The notes under the pieces: generated by a model
Database searches by the model: none
What the model was told of the DNA's origin: nothing
The model's input: the letters and a program-made list of their open reading frames with translations, nothing else
In this document: positions 1-5,288 of the stretch, in pieces
Layout: each line of letters opens with the position of its first letter
How positions within the stretch are numbered: the first letter of the stretch is position 1
Origin: a bacterium
GTDB lineage: Bacteria; Margulisbacteria; Marinamargulisbacteria; SXXA01
Length of the DNA stretch: 5,288 nucleotides
Reading direction: 5' to 3'
Assembly (NCBI GenBank): GCA_018402095.1
Contig: JAGYJO010000103.1
Coordinates: 1-5,288 of the forward strand
Position numbers and translations under genes: made by a program

Positions 1-2542
1 TAAGAGATGCCCCTTCGAGTTCAGACTGTTTCCAGTAGACACCGTTGTGGTAAATCAACACTTTGTCTGGCGGATAATGACGGCCATTGATGCGGGTGCC
101 ATCGCCTACTTTGATTTTTCTCAGGGTTGGCTCTGCATCTAGAGGATCGCAAGACCATATGTCATACGTGTCCTCGTTGTTTCCAAAGGCGTATAGTAAG
201 CAACGGTTCATGCCATGGGGTAATTTTGCATTCAAATGATGCTCATCAAACAGATATGCGCTTTGTTCGATGCTCAGCAGTGTGATGGCGAGATTGCTGC
301 GTGTGTTCGTATTCAGGTCATAGCTATGGTCTAGATCCAGATAGTCGATTTTGCTTGTATTTGTTTGGTGTTGCCACTCAAAGTGAGTGTTGCCAGGTCT
401 CCAAGATAGGGTTCCCTTGCCTGTTTCCTGCCACTGAAAGTCGGGCTCAAATCCATCTTCTGTTTCATATTCACCGACACAAAGCTCTTCTACGGAGAGC
501 AGTTCTCGGGAAAAACCCACCCGAGTTTCTCTGGCGATGGTGACGATTTTTTGCAAGATGTCGGTCAATTTGGACGCTGTGAGATCTGGCGTTTTTTGTT
601 TGCGGGTGCTGTTCAGATAACTGGCGATTCCCGGGCTGATATGTGTATTCACCGTACAATCTATCCTGGTTTCTGATAGATCTTGTGTATGCCATTTGAG
701 ACCTATGCCTAAAAGGGCGATGACGTCTGCCAGTTGGGTGATGGTTTCTTCGGATTCAATGCCAACGGTGAGTCTGATGGCGCTGCCGCATACTGTCGCG
801 TTGGCAAAGGGGAAGCCGAAGCTACTACGGCTGGTGAGGGTGAGAGAATCGTCTTTGGCTATTTCTTGGAGGGTAGAGAGGACCTTGGTTGCGATGGTTT
901 CTACCGTGGTGTCGTCGTTGAATTGGGCTGCAAATGCATCGAAATCAATGCCAATGTAACATGTGCCACGATCCAAATTGGGATGAATGTCCATGACCCG
1001 GACTTCGCGATCACCCATATTGATTGCTGTCAATTTTCCTAGGATCTGGTCGGATAATGTTTGTGTGTTGTCACGAATGGTTTCCAAGTAGGCCGTTGCC
1101 AAGGGCAGTCCTGCTGTGAGCAGCTGTTTGTAAAAAGCTTGTACATGGGCCGGTGCTGCTCCATCGGATAGCATCGTATGGGTGGTATTTACATAGTTTG
1201 CGTCTTTTGACCAAACCATCGCCAAACCTGATGATGCGACATCTATGCCTAAGGTCCCAAACTTGACCAAGCTTTGACCCATGACGACATGGAGTTTTTG
1301 CGACTCAATGAGGTCTGATACGGTCTGAATAAAGGCTTCAAACTTGGGATCGGATAGGACGCCGATGGTGATATCCATGACGACCAATATGGGGTGTTCT
1401 CTGTATGTGCTCATGGCACGAAGCTTGGCCGCTAGCTCTTCCAGAGACGGTGCTGTGACGGGTGCTTTTGTCGCAACATTATTGGGGTGCGGCTCGATGA
1501 CGAGAATGTCGGTGTCTGCTGGGATGTTTGCGATACGGCCAATACCTGGACGGTGATCACAAAAGTCGGGTGCTGTACTTTTGATGGTTTCGATGAGACC
1601 CGATGTTTCGAAATAGGTGTGAGACATGGTCGCAATGACAGGCTTCGTCGTTGAATATGCTTGTTTGTAGCTGAGTATGGCCCCTGTCAGTGCGGTCATG
1701 CCGTAAGTCGTGAGATAGAGACGGTCTGGCTTTTTTGTGTCAAAACAGGTTAGGTCTGCCGGGCCCATAGGCGCTGTGTCACAGAGGGTTTCGGCGACCA
1801 AGATCGTATCTGCCATTGTACGGATGGATGCGTATTGTTCTTTCAGATTGACAGTCTGCAGCTTCGCTTTTGCGGTATGAAGCGTGTCTTCTAGTTGGGT
1901 GATCAATACGTTGATTTCGGCGTTTTGACGCAAGTCGTCACGAAGGGTGCTTTTTATGGCGTCAAAACGAGACGCCCAAAAATCGCCAAGCTGCTGATAA
2001 ATCGTCATGTCTGTACCAGGGATCGAAAGGGCGTTAGCCCTTTCAAAAGAATGAACCCGATTGCCGAAGGCAATCGGGACTCTTCGTGGGATAAATGGAA
2101 ACACAGATTCCAGAAAAACCTTTGGATTACATGCCAAATGGAGCTTGATCACCATCATGTCGACACTGGCTTTGTCTGGACCATAGCCGGCGTGACTCAA
2201 GAATTGGGGATGGTCCCACAATAGATGTTTTTTTCCACAGATGACGGTGAGGGGCAGCTCAGTTGTGCCTTTGTTTGTGTTGATGTCATGAAACGACCAT
2301 AACAGCTTGTATTGTTTCTTGTTCGGTAGACGGGGTAGTTTTGTCAGTACAGACATGAATTGCAAATCCGTGGGAACCTGTGGTGTGGGTATCTGTATCC
2401 AAATGGTTTTGTCTTGTAGTGCGGCGGCTTTGATCTGTGTGCTTATTGTCTGTTTGAGTGTTTTGTTTGTCGTGAACGCTGTTTCGGGAACCCTCAAAAC
2501 CGTATCTTTGATACACGGCTTGTAGCGCGCGAATCGCCGCAT
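1..2542 (-). CDS. Multidomain Cys/Met-type PLP-dependent enzyme-like protein (partial, frameshifted)
   Basis: This frame is open from 2587 to position 2 with no stop, so the C-terminus lies beyond the left edge. ATG 2542 is only the first available start; the real N-terminus is probably the 2870 piece joined by a +1 change near 2492, giving at least 956 residues. Numbering from the internal ATG at 2008, residues 95-435 follow the Cys/Met metabolism PLP family (fold type I). LTTYGMTALTGAIL (99-112) matches the usual SGMAA helix. HTYFET (130-135) matches the PLP-stacking Tyr loop. EPHPNN (172-177) matches ETPSNP. VVMDIT (209-214) carries the PLP-nitrogen Asp (D212). QSLVKFG with D256 (245-256) has the S..K[YF]......D spacing, with K249 (codon 1264-1262) as Schiff-base lysine. 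IRLTVGIES (411-419) carries the substrate-carboxylate Arg (R412). A functional cofactor site is therefore likely. The reaction and substrate are unknown. Residues 15-60 are helical. Residues 436-669 form an unrecognised extension with a Trp-rich patch at 525-546. Confidence 0.8.
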   Translation of the reverse strand, partial: MRRFARYKPCIKDTVLRVPETAFTTNKTLKQTISTQIKAAALQDKTIWIQIPTPQVPTDLQFMSVLTKLPRLPNKKQYKLLWSFHDINTNKGTTELPLTVICGKKHLLWDHPQFLSHAGYGPDKASVDMMVIKLHLACNPKVFLESVFPFIPRRVPIAFGNRVHSFERANALSIPGTDMTIYQQLGDFWASRFDAIKSTLRDDLRQNAEINVLITQLEDTLHTAKAKLQTVNLKEQYASIRTMADTILVAETLCDTAPMGPADLTCFDTKKPDRLYLTTYGMTALTGAILSYKQAYSTTKPVIATMSHTYFETSGLIETIKSTAPDFCDHRPGIGRIANIPADTDILVIEPHPNNVATKAPVTAPSLEELAAKLRAMSTYREHPILVVMDITIGVLSDPKFEAFIQTVSDLIESQKLHVVMGQSLVKFGTLGIDVASSGLAMVWSKDANYVNTTHTMLSDGAAPAHVQAFYKQLLTAGLPLATAYLETIRDNTQTLSDQILGKLTAINMGDREVRVMDIHPNLDRGTCYIGIDFDAFAAQFNDDTTVETIATKVLSTLQEIAKDDSLTLTSRSSFGFPFANATVCGSAIRLTVGIESEETITQLADVIALLGIGLKWHTQDLSETRIDCTVNTHISPGIASYLNSTRKQKTPDLTASKLTDILQKIVTIARETRVGFSRELLSVEELCVGEYETEDGFEPDFQWQETGKGTLSWRPGNTHFEWQHQTNTSKIDYLDLDHSYDLNTNTRSNLAITLLSIEQSAYLFDEHHLNAKLPHGMNRCLLYAFGNNEDTYDIWSCDPLDAEPTLRKIKVGDGTRINGRHYPPDKVLIYHNGVYWKQSELEGASL
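2019..2092. repeat. Tandem-hairpin palindromic element inside the PLP gene, flanked by GGGAT repeats
   Basis: Two perfect inverted repeats stand 11 nt apart. The first, 2025-2044, has an 8-bp stem (GAAAGGGC/GCCCTTTC) and a GTTA loop. The second, 2056-2078, has a 10-bp stem (CCCGATTGCC/GGCAATCGGG) and a GAA loop. The 5-bp sequence GGGAT occurs at 2019-2023 and again at 2088-2092, exactly 69 bp (23 codons) apart. Removing one repeat unit keeps the frame and gives PFIPGTDM. There is no T-tract after either stem on either strand, so this is not an intrinsic terminator. The layout is that of a short palindromic element inserted in frame with a target duplication. Chance cannot be excluded for the 5-bp repeat, but the hairpins themselves are certain. 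Confidence 0.65.
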
Positions 2543-2870
2543 GAGGGACAACCGTGACGAGGTTGTGTTGATGCCGAGTAGGGGTTTCTATTTGTTCCAA
2601 TTGTTTGGTGAGGTAGGTACTGGCGGCTGTGCGTAGATAAATAAATTCCGATACAAATGGAGACTGATCGGGAGGGATAGTGTTTCGGTCGCTTGTGCAG
2701 AGTGGCGCGACCGCACTGCCATATTGGAAAAGCCAAAGCCATAGGCGAGACAGAGCTGCAAGTGTTTGTCTGGGCGGTTGACTCAGACTGTCATAGCGTT
2801 CTTGCCAGGCGGTGTAAGGGCCTTTTTGGGGTTTTGGTAGGGCGCAGTGTTTGTGAGAAAATGGTGTCAT
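2286..2870 (-). CDS. N-terminal piece of the frameshifted PLP-domain protein
   Basis: The reading frame is 194 codons from ATG 2870 to TGA 2286, but only about the first 126 residues read like a protein: the Trp/Leu-rich helix at 40-50, the strand FIYLRT at 76-81, and VTVVPHAAIRALQAVY at 105-120. After YGFE (123-126) the composition turns Gln/His/Thr/Asp-rich, which is what an out-of-frame reading looks like. From the same place the neighbouring frame becomes sensible and stays open to the left edge. I therefore read this as the start of the long downstream gene, cut off by a one-base frame change. The start is weak: there is no Shine-Dalgarno sequence next to the ATG, which follows CCCCCCA directly. 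An AAGGA lies 34 nt upstream, at 2905-2909, and no other usable start codon occurs in the frame before the stop at 2928-2930. The function of these residues alone is unknown; they may begin a diverged PLP-fold copy. Confidence 0.6.
   Translation of the reverse strand: MTPFSHKHCALPKPQKGPYTAWQERYDSLSQPPRQTLAALSRLWLWLFQYGSAVAPLCTSDRNTIPPDQSPFVSEFIYLRTAASTYLTKQLEQIETPTRHQHNLVTVVPHAAIRALQAVYQRYGFEGSRNSVHDKQNTQTDNKHTDQSRRTTRQNHLDTDTHTTGSHGFAIHVCTDKTTPSTEQETIQAVMVVS
2485..2500 (-). other. Frameshift junction within the PLP-domain gene
   Basis: On the minus strand the upstream frame reads TAC GGT TTT GAG GGT TCC CGA. Dropping one base, for example one G of the GGG at 2491-2493, gives a smooth join YGFE-VPETAF into the frame that stays open to the left edge. 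A T in TTTT (2496-2499) or a C in CCC (2486-2488) could equally be the extra base. No stop codon, RF2-type site or convincing slippery heptamer is present, so a mutation or a sequencing error is more likely than programmed +1 frameshifting. Confidence 0.65.
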
Positions 2871-2913
2871 TGGGGGGCGATTTTTAGTCGTTCTATCGTG
2901 TGTGTCCTTAATT

Positions 2914-3819
2914 TTATTTTCTATCGTTTAGTGTATTCAATAGGGTGTATAGACCGTCATGTACCTGTTGTGTGGCCATAAACGGAAACTCCAAAAAGGA
3001 GCGATCATGGGCCTGTATGTCGTGATAAAGCTCTGTTTCCAACTGGGTGACATAGCGCTCAAAAAAATCAGTGACATTTTTTTCGTTTTCCCACTGTTCC
3101 CGATAAGGCCCTGTAGCGTTAAGGAACTCGTCTTTGAATCCGATGAGGCCATGGGGCACATCTAGGGACGTTTTTGATGTTGGTAGGCCTGTGAATTGGC
3201 GACATGTGAGATCGATCCAGAGTGGTTTTTCTAGTTTTTTATTACCGATAGTATCGATTGCTACCCAGACATGTTGTGGGGCTTTGCCACTGTGCCATCC
3301 GGACGTCTGTATGTCGTAAAGATCTAGGGTTTCGTCCATGATGCCCACTATCTTGGGTGACAATCCCAGATGTTTTAGGACAACAGACACGAGGATGCTC
3401 ATATTGCCGCATGCTTTTTTTCCTGTCCAGCAAGCGGGATTTTGTGCCTGCTTCTTGTCAGAAAGACCTTCGATGATTTGATTGAACCCTACTAGGGTTT
3501 CTGGAGATGAAAAGAGTGTTTGGATAGCGTGTTTGATGTTTTTGTCGTCGAAATCTGTTCGGTTGGTGTTGGTTTTTGTGATGGCTTGAATGGTTGGGTT
3601 GGGTGTCGTGTATTGCTGTGTCCATTCCATGGCTTTGGCGGCTGTGTAGAGTGCTACAGGTGTATATGTCATCATTATATAGGGGTCGGTCATGATGGCC
3701 TGAGCGGTGTTGGAGATCTGTCTTTTGGCTATTGTCTTTGGTGTGTGCGTGGGGGCGTGGGCGATATTTTTGAGGAATTGGGTGACGCGCGGGGCGTTAG
3801 CGACATTTCTGGTGAACAT
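2914..3819 (-). CDS. Transglutaminase/papain-like cysteine enzyme (Cys-His-Asp triad)
   Basis: This is a complete 301-residue protein starting at ATG 3819 behind a strong AAAAGGAG site and ending with TAA. The first 85 or so residues are Thr/Ala/Pro-rich with one mildly hydrophobic stretch (about 47-64). There is no clear signal peptide, so a cytoplasmic protein is likely, though an effector is possible. The core has the transglutaminase-like order. C137 sits in KKACGNMS at the start of a helix (SILVSVVLKHLG). H183 is in PQHVWVAI at a strand start. D203 is in LWIDLTCRQF on the next strand, followed by Q208. Cys, then His, then Asp with these spacings is typical of the transglutaminase/papain-like superfamily, which includes proteases, deamidases, transglutaminases and several bacterial toxins. 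The reaction cannot be told from the motifs. C130, seven residues earlier, is the alternative nucleophile. Residues 228-275 are acidic and helical. The gene lies between the helicase-like gene (97 bp away) and the PLP gene (43 bp away), all on one strand. Confidence 0.85.
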   Translation of the reverse strand: MFTRNVANAPRVTQFLKNIAHAPTHTPKTIAKRQISNTAQAIMTDPYIMMTYTPVALYTAAKAMEWTQQYTTPNPTIQAITKTNTNRTDFDDKNIKHAIQTLFSSPETLVGFNQIIEGLSDKKQAQNPACWTGKKACGNMSILVSVVLKHLGLSPKIVGIMDETLDLYDIQTSGWHSGKAPQHVWVAIDTIGNKKLEKPLWIDLTCRQFTGLPTSKTSLDVPHGLIGFKDEFLNATGPYREQWENEKNVTDFFERYVTQLETELYHDIQAHDRSFLEFPFMATQQVHDGLYTLLNTLNDRK

Positions 3820-3827
3820 AGGTGTGG

Positions 3828-3835
3828 CTCCTTTT
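3828..3835 (-). promoter_or_regulatory. Shine-Dalgarno sequence of the transglutaminase-like gene
   Basis: AAAAGGAG on the minus strand lies 8 nt before the ATG at 3819. It is the best ribosome binding site in the window and fixes the start of the 301-residue protein. The 97-bp gap upstream (3820-3916) is AT-rich in its middle. I see no convincing -35/-10 pair and no terminator there, so read-through from the helicase-like gene is possible. Confidence 0.8.
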
Positions 3836-3916
3836 CTATAGGGTTATCGGCTGGAAAGTTCTAAAATTTCAGTTTATTTGAAGGTGTGTGTTTATGGCGA
3901 AGCCGCGTCTTGTCGA

Positions 3917-5288
3917 CTACGTCGTCAACGGTGTTCGTCTGCGAATTTGTGACTGCCTGCGTTCTATGGTAGATGCATTTTTTTTCGCCAATTCTGAGAG
4001 CTGCTCGACTTCAGGTAAGGATAGTTCTGCAATTCCCAGAGCCAATTTGGCGGTGAGTGTTACCCTTGGGTCGAGAATCCAATCGCTAGTGCTGCCATTG
4101 GCATGCGCTGAGAGATAGGCCCCAATACCACGCACGCCAATATGTGAGATCGCGAGTGACAAGTCCCCGTTCTGGACGCAGCGGGCCAATGGACCACACA
4201 TGATTTCTGGGAAGATGAACAACTGCCGTGGACTATCGTTGATACCGACACATGCTAAGCGCCGAATAGCCTCATGACCTGACATCCATTCAAAGGTGGG
4301 GTGTTGTATCAGTTTAAAGGCATCGGTAGTGGGCCTTGGCTGCTGTATTTGTTTGAACCCCGATGTCGTGGTTCTGGATAGCGTTGTTTGCCATGTTGCA
4401 ATGTCTCTACACGTGATACTCAGTTTATTGTCTGTGGGTAGTGCTAAAGATAGCGCCGATGACCGTGATTGTTCCGCATCTGTTTCAACCGCCAATGAGG
4501 TGAGCCGAACCGTGGCACCCCTTCCGGGGCTAATGGGGACAGTGATTTTTTTGATAGCGGCCAATCTGTCTTTTCGGTCATCTATGAGCGTATTTGCAAT
4601 TTGCGTTACTTTGCCAGATGGCCAGTCTGGCTGGGCGGCATGGATCCATTGTTTTACGGCATCCAATGGGGTCATGAGGATGTCTGTGTCCTTACCTGTT
4701 TTTTCGTTGCGTTTTGGTAGGGGGGTATTCTTGTTTAAGGGTGCAACAGGATTGAGGGTTTCCGTTCGAAGACGTTGGATGTCCTCTTTTTCGATTTCAT
4801 GTTGTGTGGCTTGTTCTAGTTCCAGCAACGCCAAATGATCTTGTCGTTTGTATTCAAGTGATAGGCCATGTTCCAGCACCGACGCGGGTCTTAATGGTGA
4901 GGTGGTTTGCATATTTCTGTCCGCACGAATTCGATTTGCTACCTTTGGTGTCATGGCAAACCGGATAGCGTGTCCGGATACCAATTTGGCGTCCTTGAAT
5001 ACCAAGGGGCGGTTGTAGTGTCGCATTCTTCCGATTGGTTGAATGAGGTCGGTAATGCCTTCTCCAGACAAGGTGACCAAGGCGATTGTCCCTGGTTCGT
5101 GTTGGATATCCATCCCGACACAATATGCCGTGGGATAGATGACCAAATCTTGGGCCCCGGTTATCCCTTCAAATACGGTTTTTTTGCCTGATGTTGAATA
5201 GGCTACGGGAATGCCTTTGACTTCGTCGACAGTAATGATACGGGTGATAGTGGACGGGATCACCGACAATAAATAGGGGATGAGCTCG
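3917..5288 (-). CDS. Helicase-like giant protein, C-terminal part (5' end outside window)
   Basis: The frame is open through the right edge, so the gene is cut off and the TTG at 5269 is probably an internal codon; six more codons precede it. Numbering from that TTG, residues 42-95 resemble the end of a superfamily 2 helicase core. A motif V-like segment (T47, G52, D54 in YPTAYCVGMDI) is followed by a motif VI-like QPIGRMRH (Q77, G80, R81, R83). The same order of a strand, a T/G/D loop, a VT strand and Q..(G/W)RMR is how I remember the C-terminal helicase-like block of DUF3638/DUF3645 giant proteins; this is memory, not a search. Motifs I-III would lie outside the window. Residues 143-172 are charged and helical, possibly a coiled coil. 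Residues 180-195 are a Lys/Pro/Asn-rich linker. Residues 328-430 look like another folded region of unknown type. The tail is Arg-rich and ends with TAG. It is the upstream member of a three-gene co-directional run. Helicase-like identity is fairly likely; the exact family is less sure. Confidence 0.65.
   Translation of the reverse strand, partial: ELIPYLLSVIPSTITRIITVDEVKGIPVAYSTSGKKTVFEGITGAQDLVIYPTAYCVGMDIQHEPGTIALVTLSGEGITDLIQPIGRMRHYNRPLVFKDAKLVSGHAIRFAMTPKVANRIRADRNMQTTSPLRPASVLEHGLSLEYKRQDHLALLELEQATQHEIEKEDIQRLRTETLNPVAPLNKNTPLPKRNEKTGKDTDILMTPLDAVKQWIHAAQPDWPSGKVTQIANTLIDDRKDRLAAIKKITVPISPGRGATVRLTSLAVETDAEQSRSSALSLALPTDNKLSITCRDIATWQTTLSRTTTSGFKQIQQPRPTTDAFKLIQHPTFEWMSGHEAIRRLACVGINDSPRQLFIFPEIMCGPLARCVQNGDLSLAISHIGVRGIGAYLSAHANGSTSDWILDPRVTLTAKLALGIAELSLPEVEQLSELAKKNASTIERRQSQIRRRTPLTT

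Noticed and set aside
696..1042. Overlapping plus-strand frames of 87 and 102 codons
   Set aside because: They lie opposite the PLP small domain, whose minus-strand reading carries the conserved RLTVGIE motif.
2025..2078. The two hairpins as an intrinsic terminator or attenuator between two genes
   Set aside because: No U-tract follows either stem in either direction and the minus-strand frame runs through without a stop, so there is no gene boundary here.
1895..2224. 109-codon plus-strand open frame crossing the hairpins
   Set aside because: The minus-strand frame over the same bases is continuous and contains domain-like sequence, so this is a shadow.
2481..2500. Programmed +1 ribosomal frameshift
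   Set aside because: No stop codon at the shift site, no RF2-like CUU-UGA and no internal Shine-Dalgarno stimulator are seen; a simple indel explains the data better.
3520..3864. 114-codon plus-strand open frame, Gly/Val/Cys-rich
   Set aside because: It is antisense to the transglutaminase-like gene and runs over that gene's start and Shine-Dalgarno site; there are no protein-like features.
3820..3916. Separate promoter in the 97-bp gap
   Set aside because: AT-rich hexamers exist but no pair with good boxes and 16-18 bp spacing; not strong enough to annotate.
4518..4529. CCCC-TTCC-GGGG small hairpin
   Set aside because: A four-base stem within coding sequence is expected by chance.
4296..4838. 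180-codon plus-strand open frame
   Set aside because: It lies wholly antisense to the helicase-like gene. Its Val/Ser/Cys-rich composition is the usual result of reading the complement of A/C-rich coding DNA.

Overview
The window is bacterial-style coding DNA with the standard genetic code and almost no non-coding space. All convincing genes lie on the minus strand and are transcribed from right to left. Neither end is closed: the first gene enters from the right edge and the last gene leaves by the left edge. The coding strand is rich in A and C and the plus strand is rich in G and T. I see no tRNA, rRNA, CRISPR array, IS element or integrase. The sequence does not fix the organism. The helicase-like gene resembles giant DUF3638/DUF3645-type proteins of amoeba-associated bacteria and fungi, so an intracellular or amoeba-associated lineage such as Chlamydiae or Legionellales is a low-confidence guess.

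Layout in transcription order. (1) At 5288-3917 is the C-terminal 456 or so residues of a larger protein. It starts with what look like superfamily 2 helicase motifs V and VI and continues with a long tail I do not recognise. (2) After a 97-bp gap, 3819-2914 encodes a complete 301-residue protein with a transglutaminase/papain-like Cys-His-Asp triad and a good Shine-Dalgarno sequence. (3) After a 43-bp gap, 2870 to the left edge encodes a protein of at least about 956 residues. It contains a recognisable Cys/Met-metabolism-type PLP-dependent domain (fold type I). In this copy of the sequence the gene is broken by a one-base frame change near 2485-2500. The N-terminal 126 or so residues are in one frame and the remaining 830 codons, open to position 2, are in another.

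Two structural oddities sit inside the PLP gene. A 69-bp segment (2019-2087) carries two perfect hairpins, keeps the frame, and is bounded by a 5-bp direct repeat (GGGAT). It looks like a small palindromic element inserted in frame. In addition, the region before the PLP domain appears to be a diverged second copy of the same fold without the catalytic lysine. This copy matches better in length when the palindromic insert is removed.

The three co-directional genes look like one operon. A giant helicase-like protein, a cysteine-protease/transglutaminase-like enzyme and a multidomain PLP protein form a combination I cannot assign to a described pathway. The idea that they work together is inference from gene order only.
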